Below are positions 8,558-15,910 of a DNA stretch of 39,068 bases, in pieces. This stretch comes from a virus. A model generated the notes under the pieces. It was given only the letters and a program-made list of their open reading frames with translations, was not told the origin of the DNA and did not search any database. The position numbers were made by a program, and so were the translations under genes. Every line of letters begins with the position of its first letter. The stretch's first letter is position 1. The stretch spans positions 1-39,068 of IMG/VR virus record IMGVR_UViG_3300037963_000192. One strand, written 5' to 3'.

Positions 8558-8590
8558 ATATAACCCCATGTTTGGACACTTATATTACAT
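8553..8590 (+). repeat. Inverted repeat / stem-loop, 11-bp perfect stem
   Basis: ATGTAATATAA (8553-8563) and TTATATTACAT (8580-8590) are perfect reverse complements around a 16-base loop. The loop can itself form a 3-bp inner pairing (CCA 8566-8568 with TGG 8573-8575). The stem is nearly all A-T and no long T-run follows, so it is not a textbook terminator. It could be an RNA-processing site, a weak attenuator or a protein-binding palindrome. Confidence 0.55.
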
Positions 8591-8745
8591 TTTACATGAC
8601 TTTAAAGATTACCCAATTATGTGAGCCTACTGAAGACTAGCTATCTAACGTACAACCTCAATGCATGAATGGTCCTTATAAAGTAAAATGACTAAAAATA
8701 GCATACCTTTGTATGTGTGTGATAAATGTTATAAAGGAGATTATA

Positions 8746-9822
8746 ATGGCATTTACAGCAGCATCAGGTTATGGTAATCTACCTAACGGTAATTTTAGTC
8801 CTATTATTTACAGCAAACAGGTGCAACTTGCATTTCGCAAAGCATCTATTGTTGACGCAATCACTAATAACGACTACTTTGGTGAAATTGCTAATATGGG
8901 CGATTCTGTTAAGGTTATCAAAGAACCTGAAATTACCGTCAAGTCTTATGCTAGAGGTACAACTATTACACCTCAAGACCTTGACGATGAAGAGTTCTCA
9001 TTAACTATTGATAAAGCTAATTACTTTGCTTTCAAGGTTGATGATATTGAAGAAGCTCACTCTCACGTAAACTTTTCTGCACTAGCAAGTGACAGAGCAG
9101 CTTACAGACTAGCCGACCAATTTGACCAAGATGTGCTTGGTTATTTGTCAGGATTTAAGCAATCGGCAATACACGGTACACCAGACACTGCAAATACTAC
9201 AGTGAATGGAGTTAAAGCAGTATCTACTGCAGGTTCAGACGAACTATTGTCATCTATGAAATTAGATGCAAGTGACTTTACTGATGGTTCAGGAACTGCA
9301 GGTAGTGCGAGTAATAGTATTATTGTTCAGCCTAGAACAGGTGGAGCAACTGATGCTACTCCTGCTGCAGGAAGTACCTATCCATTGACTGTGATTGCTA
9401 GAATGGCAAGAAAGCTAGACCAACAGAATGTAGATACTAATGGTCGTTGGCTTGTACTTGACCCTGTATTTATTGAACTATTAAAGGATGAAGATTCAAG
9501 ACTATTCCAAGCTGATTGGGGTGGAACAGGACTTCAGAATGGTTTAGTTCTAAATAACTTACATGGGTTTAAGGTTTATCAATCCAATAACCTACCTGCA
9601 GTCGGAACTGGTCCTGCAACTGCCGCTGCTTCAAATACCTCTAACTATGGTATTATCGTAGCAGGGCATAGCTCATCTGTAGCTACTGCAGAGCAAATCA
9701 ACAAGACAGAGACTTATAGAGACCCTGATTCTTTTGCTGATATTGTTCGTGGTATGCATTTGTATGGCAGAAAGATTCTCAGACCTGAAGCAATCTGTAC
9801 TGCAATCTATAACATAGCGTAA
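8746..9822 (+). CDS. Major capsid protein
   Basis: 358 residues. I chose the ATG at 8746 because AAGGAG lies seven bases upstream and the protein then begins MAFTAASGYGNLPNGNFSP, the usual start of marine podovirus capsid proteins; the frame extends 11 codons further up without a good start. The sequence has the HK97-type layout: an N-terminal segment, IYSKQVQLAFRKASIVDAIT (about residues 24-43), GDSVKVIKEPEITVKSYARG, and the helix region VDDIEEAHSHVNFSALASDR near 102-121. The middle (about 145-210) is Gly/Thr/Ser-rich with alternating beta strands. It would form the icosahedral shell, with scaffold and portal encoded upstream and a likely decoration protein 14 bases downstream. No frameshift extension (T7 10A/10B type) is evident. 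Confidence 0.88.
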   Translation: MAFTAASGYGNLPNGNFSPIIYSKQVQLAFRKASIVDAITNNDYFGEIANMGDSVKVIKEPEITVKSYARGTTITPQDLDDEEFSLTIDKANYFAFKVDDIEEAHSHVNFSALASDRAAYRLADQFDQDVLGYLSGFKQSAIHGTPDTANTTVNGVKAVSTAGSDELLSSMKLDASDFTDGSGTAGSASNSIIVQPRTGGATDATPAAGSTYPLTVIARMARKLDQQNVDTNGRWLVLDPVFIELLKDEDSRLFQADWGGTGLQNGLVLNNLHGFKVYQSNNLPAVGTGPATAAASNTSNYGIIVAGHSSSVATAEQINKTETYRDPDSFADIVRGMHLYGRKILRPEAICTAIYNIA

Positions 9823-9836
9823 GAGGAGATTTAATT

Positions 9837-10331
9837 ATGGCTTTAGGTGATAATACTACTTCTCCAGCAAGAGGTGTAGGTGCTAGAGGTAGGCAGCCGT
9901 ACATGATTCAACATGAGTTGGATTTTGCTCAAGCTGCAACTGATAAAGGTACTGCTCTAGCAGCCGATGACGTTATTCCGGGTTTAACTATTCCTGCAAA
10001 TACATTAATATTATCTGCAGGTTTTGAAGTTACTGAAGCTCACGCTGGTACTTCTACAAACACGGACTTTGACATGGGAATCACTGGTGGAGACTTTGAT
10101 AACTTTGTTGATGCTTTTGATCTTGATGGTGCATCAGTGGGTGACTACGGATTTAAGGTAGGACAAACTCCTATTCTTATTGGTGGCACTTCTGATACTA
10201 TTGACATTGAAATCCAAGCAATGACAGGTACTACTACTGGTGGTAAAATTAGAATGTTTGCTGTTTGTATGAATGTTGATGATCAAGGTGACTTGACAGC
10301 CAACGAAGTAGACAGAGATACATTAGCATAA
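9837..10331 (+). CDS. Probable capsid decoration or minor head protein
   Basis: 164 residues; GAGGAG precedes the ATG, and the gene starts 14 bases after the capsid stop, so both are likely on one strongly translated message. The protein is acidic, rich in Gly, Thr, Asp and Ala, and predicted all-beta (IPGLTIPANTLILSAGFEVT; TNTDFDMGITGGDFDNFVDA; ILIGGTSDTIDIEIQAMTG). It contains no catalytic motif and no signal peptide. Position directly after the major capsid gene and before the terminator is where decoration or head-fibre proteins are often encoded. The similar beta-rich composition to the fibre genes downstream makes a small tail or head fibre possible. I do not recognise a named family; the role is inferred from place and composition. 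Confidence 0.5.
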   Translation: MALGDNTTSPARGVGARGRQPYMIQHELDFAQAATDKGTALAADDVIPGLTIPANTLILSAGFEVTEAHAGTSTNTDFDMGITGGDFDNFVDAFDLDGASVGDYGFKVGQTPILIGGTSDTIDIEIQAMTGTTTGGKIRMFAVCMNVDDQGDLTANEVDRDTLA

Positions 10332-10349
10332 CTTATTGTATAAATAAGT
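10331..10349 (+). repeat. Small stem-loop after the decoration gene
   Basis: ACTTATT (10331-10337) and AATAAGT (10343-10349) are perfect reverse complements around the 5-base loop GTATA, starting at the last base of the upstream stop codon. An AATATGTA motif and a G+C-rich terminator-like hairpin follow it. Confidence 0.4.
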
Positions 10350-10357
10350 AATATGTA
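10350..10357 (+). promoter_or_regulatory. AATATGTA motif, intergenic copy 3
   Basis: Third intergenic copy (taatatgtat), between a 7-bp stem-loop and a terminator-like hairpin, upstream of the 10412 gene. If it is a promoter, transcripts starting here would meet the hairpin at 10374-10394 at once, which argues for another role at this site. Confidence 0.25.
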
Positions 10358-10373
10358 TACTTTTAGAGGGGGT

Positions 10374-10394
10374 GGGGTGACTCATCCCCTTTTT
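10374..10394 (+). terminator. Probable intrinsic terminator after the capsid genes
   Basis: GGGGTG, loop ACT, CA-(T)-CCCC, followed directly by five T: a four G-C pair stem with two more pairs and one bulged T, then a T-run. A second G-run upstream (10368-10372) offers an alternative stem. It lies 43 bases after the decoration gene and 18 bases before the next ATG. T7 has its main terminator in the same place, just after the capsid gene, where it lowers expression of the tail genes. Confidence 0.6.
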
Positions 10395-10411
10395 ACTATA
10401 AGGATAACAAT

Positions 10412-10870
10412 ATGGCAGTAACAACAGCTTTATGCACAAGTTTTAAAGGTGAGCTTTTAGGTGCTGTTCATGATTTAGATACTCATACTATTAAACTAGC
10501 ATTAATAAAAAGTTCTTCTTCAGGTACGTATAATAAAACTACAACAAATTATTCAGACGTTACAGGAAACTCAGATGAGGCTACTGGAACAAACTATTCT
10601 GCAGGTGGACAACAGTTAGATAGCATATCAATATCCACAGATGCTTCTTCAGGCAGAGCTTTTGTTGATATAGCAGACGAAGTATTTTCTAATGTAACAA
10701 CAAGTGCAGAAGGATGTATTATATATAATGCAAGTGCTTCTAACAAAGCTATTGCAGTCATAAGTTTTGGTGGCACAATATCTGCAACAGCAGGTGACTT
10801 AACAGTTCAATTCCCTGCAGTAGGTACGGGTGGAGCAACTGCAATCATAAGGCTAGACCCCCCATCTTAA
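10412..10870 (+). CDS. Beta-rich virion-associated protein, unknown
   Basis: 152 residues; ATG preceded by AAGGA, first gene after the terminator-like hairpin. It begins MAVTTALCTSFKGELLGAVH, then DLDTHTIKLALIKSSSSGTYN, a Thr/Gly/Asn-rich region, a Cys-containing EGCIIYNASAS, and ends in TAGDLTVQFPAVGTGGATAI. The alternating hydrophobic pattern and high Gly/Ser/Thr indicate a compact beta structure. The start resembles small phage proteins that begin with a 'tsfK-ellxGxHdf' motif and occur in tail-fibre or neck regions; I do not know a defined function. It is 11 bases upstream of a long fibre gene, with which it is probably co-transcribed, so an attachment or fibre-base role is plausible. Confidence 0.5.
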   Translation: MAVTTALCTSFKGELLGAVHDLDTHTIKLALIKSSSSGTYNKTTTNYSDVTGNSDEATGTNYSAGGQQLDSISISTDASSGRAFVDIADEVFSNVTTSAEGCIIYNASASNKAIAVISFGGTISATAGDLTVQFPAVGTGGATAIIRLDPPS

Positions 10871-10881
10871 TAGGCATATAA

Positions 10882-13800
10882 ATGGCATTAATATTATCGG
10901 ATAGAGTAAAAGAAACCACTACTACTACTGGCACAGGCACGTATACGCTTGGTGGTGCAGTTGTAGGTTTTGAGTCTTTTGCTTCTATAGGTAATTCAAA
11001 TACTACTTATTATTGTTGTACAGATGGCACAGACTTTGAAGTAGGTATAGGTACTTACACATCAAGTGGTACAACTCTAGCTCGTACAACTATACTACAA
11101 TCAAGTAACAGTGACAGTGCAGTAAATTGGTCTGCAGGTACAAAAGAAATATTCTGTACTCTTCCTGCAGAAAAAGCAGTAGTTGAAGATGCAAGTAATA
11201 ATATCAACGGAACTTTTGTTGGTGATATCACAGGTAACGTAACAGGTAACGCAAGTGGAACTGCTGCTACAGTTACAGGTGCAGCACAAACAAACATTAC
11301 ATCTGTAGGCACATTAACAGGATTAACAACATCAGGAACAATAAATTTATCTCAAACAAGTGGTGTTGCAATAAAAACTACAGGTAATTTAAGCACGGCA
11401 GATTTAACACTTTTAAGAGCAAGTGCAAGTACTGATGGAGAGTTTGGTTTTGACATAAAATACGTGGGTTCAAGAACTGGTAACGATAATTCTTATTCCT
11501 TGTTTATGCACAATCAAACTGGAACTGATGTAGAAGCCATGACAGTCCTTCAAGATGGTAAGGTCGGTATAAATAATACATCACCTTCTGCTCCTCTTGA
11601 TGTAAGTGGAGATGCAGAGATTACTGGAACATTAACTGCTGGTGAAGTTTCTGCGACTACACTTGATATCGGTGGCACAAACATAACAGCCACTGCAACA
11701 GAAATAAACAAACTAGATGGTGTTAATACACTTGTATCATCATCTGGAGCTATTAATACAGACGCATCTGCTGAAATTGGAAGAGTACATGTTGGACACG
11801 TGGGTTGGGATGACTTCGCAGGATTTAGTCATGTTGACCAAAATACTCAAACTACTTATTCTTTATTACAAGCCTCTAGTGGTAAAACATATTTAAATTC
11901 TGCAAGTGGACAGACAACAGCTTTAAGAATAAATAATAGTACTGTTGTTGATATAGCTTCTGATGGTGCAACTGTTACTGGTAAACTAGATGCAGGTATT
12001 CTTGAAGGCAAAGGTGGTGTAACTTATGACCCTCCCGGTTCAAGTGGCACTGACACTGCAACAGATGTTGCTGTTGCTGTTCATAGTGGAGATAGAATTG
12101 TATTAGGTGAGAATGGTTTTATTAGAACGATTGTAGATGCTACTTGGGGTTCTGCGTTACAGATTGGACAATCAGGCACAGGTGCTTTTACAGGAACAGA
12201 AATATATGGTGGTAATGATGGTGTTACCCTTAAACATTCTACAAATACAAAATTAGAAACTACTGCAACTGGTGCAACAGTTACTGGAGAGTTAAAAACA
12301 ACTACACTAGAAATTGGTGGAACAGATGTAACAGCTACTGCAACAGAACTTAACTATGTTGATGTAACAACATTAGGAACAGTAGAAGCAAGTAAAGCAG
12401 TAACAGCAGATTCAGGTGCAGATGTTACTTTTCCAAGTGGTTCTCAAATAATTACAACTTCTGATGGTAGTAACGCAGTTATAAGTGTTAGAGGTGGTGG
12501 TCCAAATTTTATTGAATTTTTAGATAACACATCTACAACAGATGGTGTTAAATTAGCATATAGAACAACACCACATGATTTAAGAATTGAAAGAACAGTA
12601 AACTCAAATATTATAGCAGAATTTGGTGGTGATGATGGTCATGCTGCATTATATCATGATAACTCTATAAAGTTAGAAACTACTGCCAACGGTGCAACTG
12701 TTACTGGTACATTAGTGGCTGATGGTGTTACTTTAGGCGATAGTGAAGAGGTGCAATTTGGAGCAGGTACTGATTTAAGAATATATCATAATGGTTCTCA
12801 TTCTTTTATTAGAGAACAAGGTACTGGTGATTTAAAAATACAGTCTACAAATCTTTCAATAGAACTAGGCAATGGTACTTTACTTTTAGATACTAATGAC
12901 AGCACTAATGCAGTTCAGTTATATGATAATGGAGAATTAAGATTAAGAACGACAGATACTGGTATAGATGTTTTATGTGAGGATTCTGATGGTAGTTCAG
13001 ATAATACTGCAAATATAAGAATTGTATCTGAAGGCACAAATGAAATACTTACTCTTAGAAGTAATGATGGTGTTGGTTCTTATATAATTAGAAATGGCTC
13101 ATCTCATGGAGATCATTTATTTCAATCATTTGATGGATCAAGTACAACTAACCTTTTTAGATTAACAACTACTGGTCATACTTTTGAACAAGATGTGACA
13201 GTTAATGGTGATTTAACCACAGATGAAGTTTTTGTTGGAGATACTACAGATCACAAAATAGGAAAAGTAAATCATACTTACGGAGACGGCATCGGTTTAA
13301 CAACAGATGATGGAACAGTTACAATAGGTCAAGCCAATAGCAGTTATACACATTATTTTAATTCAAATAATGTTCCTCATTGGTTTAATAAACAAGTAAT
13401 AGCTGATGGTGGATTTAGTGTTTGGGGTACAAATGATAATTTAACATTAAAAGCAGGTGGTGTAATTTTTGAAGGAGCTACAGCAGATTCACATGAAACT
13501 ACGTTAAATGTTGTAGACCCAACAGCAGATAGGGCAATAAACTTACCTGATGCAGCAGGCACTGTTGCTTTAAAATCTGAGTACTTTCAAGCATATAGAA
13601 GTAGTGATAGTGCAGCTCTTACAAGTTCATTTGTTATAATAGATTTTGATACAATTACATTAAACTCAAATGGTTCAGTGTTTTCAGAAAGTGGTGGAGA
13701 AGTTACTATTAATAAAACAGGTATATTTAGATTTCACACAGATGTAACTGTTAGAACAGATAGTGGTAGCAGTCGTTCTGATGCTGAAATAGAAATACAG

Positions 13801-14019
13801 AAAAAACCAAGTGGGGGTTCATACAGTTCTGTTACAGGAACTACTGCAGTTACGTATAATAGAACTAATAACTTAGGAGATCAAACTTCAAGTATTGATT
13901 TTTTAATTAGTGTAACAAGTGGTGATACATATAAGGTTATGGTTAAACGACAAGGTGGCTCTGGGGATTTAGAAGTACAGGGGAACGGAACAAGATTTAA
14001 TATTCAGGAAGTTAATTAA
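10882..14019 (+). CDS. Tail fibre protein 1 with C-terminal jelly-roll-like domain
   Basis: 1045 residues. The N-terminal 100 residues (ILSDRVKETTTTTGTGTYTL; VGFESFASIGNSNTTYYCCT) form a domain I recognise at the start of many phage fibre proteins, probably for attachment to the virion. A long beta-repeat shaft follows, with VTGNASGTAATVTGAAQTNI, and repeated ATVTG-x-L blocks (near 12265, 12690) combined with TLEIGGTDVTATATELN-type segments. The last 140 residues, after a DPTADRAINLPDAAGTVALK linker, have the strand pattern of a C1q/TNF-like trimeric head. It would recognise or bind the host surface. No chaperone (S74-type) cleavage domain is seen. Unusually, it sits between the capsid and tail-tube genes rather than after the tail-tube genes as in T7. 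Confidence 0.75.
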   Translation: MALILSDRVKETTTTTGTGTYTLGGAVVGFESFASIGNSNTTYYCCTDGTDFEVGIGTYTSSGTTLARTTILQSSNSDSAVNWSAGTKEIFCTLPAEKAVVEDASNNINGTFVGDITGNVTGNASGTAATVTGAAQTNITSVGTLTGLTTSGTINLSQTSGVAIKTTGNLSTADLTLLRASASTDGEFGFDIKYVGSRTGNDNSYSLFMHNQTGTDVEAMTVLQDGKVGINNTSPSAPLDVSGDAEITGTLTAGEVSATTLDIGGTNITATATEINKLDGVNTLVSSSGAINTDASAEIGRVHVGHVGWDDFAGFSHVDQNTQTTYSLLQASSGKTYLNSASGQTTALRINNSTVVDIASDGATVTGKLDAGILEGKGGVTYDPPGSSGTDTATDVAVAVHSGDRIVLGENGFIRTIVDATWGSALQIGQSGTGAFTGTEIYGGNDGVTLKHSTNTKLETTATGATVTGELKTTTLEIGGTDVTATATELNYVDVTTLGTVEASKAVTADSGADVTFPSGSQIITTSDGSNAVISVRGGGPNFIEFLDNTSTTDGVKLAYRTTPHDLRIERTVNSNIIAEFGGDDGHAALYHDNSIKLETTANGATVTGTLVADGVTLGDSEEVQFGAGTDLRIYHNGSHSFIREQGTGDLKIQSTNLSIELGNGTLLLDTNDSTNAVQLYDNGELRLRTTDTGIDVLCEDSDGSSDNTANIRIVSEGTNEILTLRSNDGVGSYIIRNGSSHGDHLFQSFDGSSTTNLFRLTTTGHTFEQDVTVNGDLTTDEVFVGDTTDHKIGKVNHTYGDGIGLTTDDGTVTIGQANSSYTHYFNSNNVPHWFNKQVIADGGFSVWGTNDNLTLKAGGVIFEGATADSHETTLNVVDPTADRAINLPDAAGTVALKSEYFQAYRSSDSAALTSSFVIIDFDTITLNSNGSVFSESGGEVTINKTGIFRFHTDVTVRTDSGSSRSDAEIEIQKKPSGGSYSSVTGTTAVTYNRTNNLGDQTSSIDFLISVTSGDTYKVMVKRQGGSGDLEVQGNGTRFNIQEVN

Positions 14020-14021
14020 CT

Positions 14022-14819
14022 ATGGCATTTTCAACTTTACCATTTAGCCACGTACCTTTTTCTACTGATAAGAACGTATTAATAGTATTAGAAGGATTCA
14101 GTGCAAAGTCTAGTATAAGTACAGATACAATAGGTAAAAACGATAGTTTAATTGTATCAGAATCTGTTTCATCAAAGATTGCTTTAAATACTGATGATAC
14201 AGAAATTCTAGTTACAGAAAATATACCAGAAGAAGAGACTGCTAGTACCGAAGTAAATATAGGGTTAAGCACTGTTAAAAATGACTCTATTATAGTAGCA
14301 GAGGCTATAAGCACTAAAACTAATACACCTTCAGTTTTTGACCCTACTGTTTTTGGTTCAGTAGGTTTACAAGCATCAGGTGTAACTTTTGACTTTAATG
14401 CAGTACGAGATGCATTCTCACAGACTAGAACAGTATATGTAGAAAGACAAACTACATCACTAGATAGAACAGTTAATGTTTCTGATGTAGCACGAACTAC
14501 ATTTGTCAGTAGACAAACTACAACAAAAGATAGAACTGTTTCTATACCTTTTGAAGACAGAACAGTAAAGGTAGCAAGACAAACTACATCATCAGATAGA
14601 ACTATATTAGTTTCAGATGTAAATAGAGTGGTATATATAGAGCCACAAACAACATCATCAGAAAGAACTGTATTAGTTTCAAAAGTGGCTAGAATAGCTT
14701 TTGTTGATAGGCAGACTTCTTCTTCAGATAGAAAGGTGCTTGTACCTTTTGAAGATCGAAGAGTATATGTAGAAAGACAAACAACGAGTGCCGAAAGAAC
14801 GGTAAGAGTAGCAGCATAG
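14022..14819 (+). CDS. Virion-arm protein with six 22-residue repeats, unknown
   Basis: 265 residues. The gene follows fibre 1 by two bases, with GGAAG upstream. The N-terminal 110 residues contain weak beta repeats (DSLIVSESVSSK; DSIIVAEAISTK). A short linker (about 111-136) is followed by six copies of a 22-residue unit, the last one truncated to 19 (14430-14816), with consensus 'x-V-x-V-x-R-Q-T-T-S-S-D-R-T-V-x-V-x-x-x-x-R'. This alternating V-x-V pattern suggests a solenoid or stacked strands, with Arg and Thr on the outer face. No known family was recognised. The place between a fibre and a small Ig-like protein suggests a part of the fibre or neck. A long minus-strand reading frame covers the same region but is judged a shadow. 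Confidence 0.6.
   Translation: MAFSTLPFSHVPFSTDKNVLIVLEGFSAKSSISTDTIGKNDSLIVSESVSSKIALNTDDTEILVTENIPEEETASTEVNIGLSTVKNDSIIVAEAISTKTNTPSVFDPTVFGSVGLQASGVTFDFNAVRDAFSQTRTVYVERQTTSLDRTVNVSDVARTTFVSRQTTTKDRTVSIPFEDRTVKVARQTTSSDRTILVSDVNRVVYIEPQTTSSERTVLVSKVARIAFVDRQTSSSDRKVLVPFEDRRVYVERQTTSAERTVRVAA
14430..14816 (+). repeat. Six tandem 66-base (22-codon) repeats
   Basis: Units start at 14430, 14496, 14562, 14628, 14694 and 14760; the last has 19 codons before the stop. Each contains RQTT or a near variant (PQTT, RQTS), followed by an Asp/Glu-Arg pair, and ends in Arg. The units alternate between SDVAR-type and PFEDR-type endings: copies 1, 3 and 4 end in SDVAR, SDVNR and SKVAR, copies 2 and 5 in PFEDR. 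DNA identity between units is only partial, so the repeats are old or under protein-level constraint. Confidence 0.85.
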
Positions 14820-14828
14820 GAGATAGCA

Positions 14829-15152
14829 ATGTCATTTAGATGGCCCAATAAAGACCCTGACGAACAATTAGACTATAGTATTGATTGGTCAAGATTCCTT
14901 GGAACTGCCACAATAAGTAGCGTGGTATGGTCAGTCAATAATTCAAGTGGAGTAAAGACCACCATAAGTGGTGGTGCTACAGTAAATGGTATACAAAATG
15001 TATCCCAAACACAAAGTAGTGATAATCAAACTGCAACAATAAATTTAGGTTCGGGAACAAACAACACAGAATATACTTTTTTTTGTAGGATTACAGATAA
15101 TTCAGGAAGTCAAGCAGAACGAAGTGTTAAACTTAAAGTGAGGGAAAAATAA
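14829..15152 (+). CDS. Small Ig-like protein of the phage gp77/fibre-tail adaptor type
   Basis: 107 residues, ATG with GGAG upstream; its TAATG stop overlaps the next gene by one base. It starts SFRWPNKDPDEQLDYSIDWS, followed by RFLGTATISSVVWSV, a Thr/Gly-rich middle, and ends TFFCRITDNSGSQAERSVKL. The pattern 'W-x-x-K-D-P-D-x-x-L-D-Y-x-x-D-W-x-x-x-L-G-x-x-x-I' with a final 'R-I-T-x-x-x-G-x-x-x-x-R-S-x-x-L' is shared by a family in many tailed phages that is sometimes called gp77 or fibre-tail adaptor and has an Ig-like beta sandwich. Direct coupling to the tail-tube gene is consistent with a head-tail or fibre-attachment role. The family assignment is from memory of the motif. Confidence 0.6.
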   Translation: MSFRWPNKDPDEQLDYSIDWSRFLGTATISSVVWSVNNSSGVKTTISGGATVNGIQNVSQTQSSDNQTATINLGSGTNNTEYTFFCRITDNSGSQAERSVKLKVREK

Positions 15153-15868
15153 TGGCTTATAATTTTTTAGGATTAGTTAATCAAATAAATAGAAGATTAA
15201 ATGAAGTAGAATTAACTTCTAGTAATTTTGCATCATCTACAGGATTTTATGCACAAGCAAAAGATTCTGTAAATTCATCTATTCGTTACATAAATCAAAA
15301 TGAATATAATTGGCCCTATAATCATGTTACGCAAGAAGATGTGTTAACTGCACATACATTGCGTTATGGTGTGCCTGATGATTCTAAAATACTAGATGTT
15401 AATACATTTAGAATAAAAGAAAGCTCTACTTTAGGTGTAGCAACAAAGAAACTTAGAATACTAAGCTATGAAGAATATTTAGAAAAATATATACATCATG
15501 AATATGATGAGGACAATGGAGGTTCGGGTGTTCCTGATTTTGTTTTTAGAACACCTAATCAAGAATATGGTTTAGTGCCTCCACCCGATAAAGCATATAC
15601 ATTAGTATACGAATATTATAGAATACCTGTAGACTTAGAAAATGCTACAGATGTTCCCATAGTTCCAGAAAGATTTGCTCATGTTATAGTAGATGGTGCA
15701 ATGCACTACGCTTACTTATTCAGAGGAAACTCTCAAGATGCTATGATAGCAAAAGACAAGTTTGAAGAAGGTATAAAGAATATGAGGTCTTTACTAATCA
15801 ATAGATATGATTATGTAAGATCAACTATGATAGCTAGAACTTCCGTGAGTTCTACCTTAAATCCTTGA
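15152..15868 (+). CDS. Tail tubular protein A (T7 gp11-like, upper tail/adaptor)
   Basis: 238 residues; ATG overlaps the upstream stop (TAATG), GAGGGA upstream. It begins MAYNFLGLVNQINRRLNEVE, then SSIRYINQNEYNWPYNHVTQ, a strand-rich centre (LRYGVPDDSKILDVNTFRIK; LVYEYYRIPVDLENATDVPI), and ends with a helix LRSLLINRYDYVR-type segment preceded by PERFAHVIVDGAMHYAYLFR. This matches the adaptor/gatekeeper proteins of T7-like phages (gp11, about 196 aa), which form a ring below the portal and link it to the nozzle. The gene for a gp12-like nozzle follows after 42 bases. The call is from sequence pattern and order; the alternative would be a general head-tail connector of another fold. Confidence 0.72.
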   Translation: MAYNFLGLVNQINRRLNEVELTSSNFASSTGFYAQAKDSVNSSIRYINQNEYNWPYNHVTQEDVLTAHTLRYGVPDDSKILDVNTFRIKESSTLGVATKKLRILSYEEYLEKYIHHEYDEDNGGSGVPDFVFRTPNQEYGLVPPPDKAYTLVYEYYRIPVDLENATDVPIVPERFAHVIVDGAMHYAYLFRGNSQDAMIAKDKFEEGIKNMRSLLINRYDYVRSTMIARTSVSSTLNP

Positions 15869-15877
15869 CTTTTTCAA
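15863..15877 (+). repeat. Small stem-loop between the tail-tube genes
   Basis: CTTGA (15863-15867) and TCAAG (15873-15877) pair around CTTTT, partly within the end of the upstream gene, three bases before an AATATGTA motif. It is short and may be chance. Confidence 0.25.
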
Positions 15878-15880
15878 GTA

Positions 15881-15888
15881 AATATGTA
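15881..15888 (+). promoter_or_regulatory. AATATGTA motif, intergenic copy 4
   Basis: Fourth intergenic copy (aaatatgtac), in the 42-base gap between the two tail-tube genes. The gap also contains TTGACT (15865-15870, partly in the stop region) and ACTATATATA downstream. A sigma70 pair would need unusual spacing, so the shared motif is the stronger signal. Confidence 0.3.
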
Positions 15889-15910
15889 CAACTATATATA
15901 TGGAAATTGA

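Larger units (their letters stand above)
8521..8745 (+). promoter_or_regulatory. 225-base gap upstream of the capsid gene
   Basis: The longest non-coding gap in the plus arm. It holds an AATATGTA motif (8550-8557), an 11-bp inverted repeat (8553-8590), a less A+T-rich stretch (about 8615-8680) with no reading frame longer than 14 codons, a small inverted repeat catac-cttt-gtatg (8702-8715), and AAGGAG at 8734-8739, seven bases before the capsid ATG. This is where a capsid promoter and a long 5' untranslated leader would be expected. I see no convincing sigma70 -35/-10 pair. Confidence 0.4.

Noticed and set aside
8709-8735. Sigma70-like promoter TTGTAT...TATAAA before the capsid gene
   Set aside because: The spacing is 15 bases and the start point would fall in the Shine-Dalgarno sequence, leaving almost no leader. 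It is most likely chance in A+T-rich DNA.
8713-8745. Longer N-terminus of the capsid protein from 8713
   Set aside because: The Shine-Dalgarno AAGGAG lies inside this extension and fits the ATG at 8746, which gives a protein beginning in the usual way for this family.
14012-14848. 278-codon minus-strand frame opposite the 22-residue repeat gene
   Set aside because: It has no ribosome binding site, lies alone on this strand among plus-strand genes, and follows the codon repeat of the sense gene. The sense frame has a start site and fits the gene spacing.
14921-15150. Possible immunoglobulin-superfamily decoration protein for mucus binding
   Set aside because: The WPNKDPDEQLDY start and TAATG coupling to the tail-tube gene fit the small fibre-tail adaptor family better.
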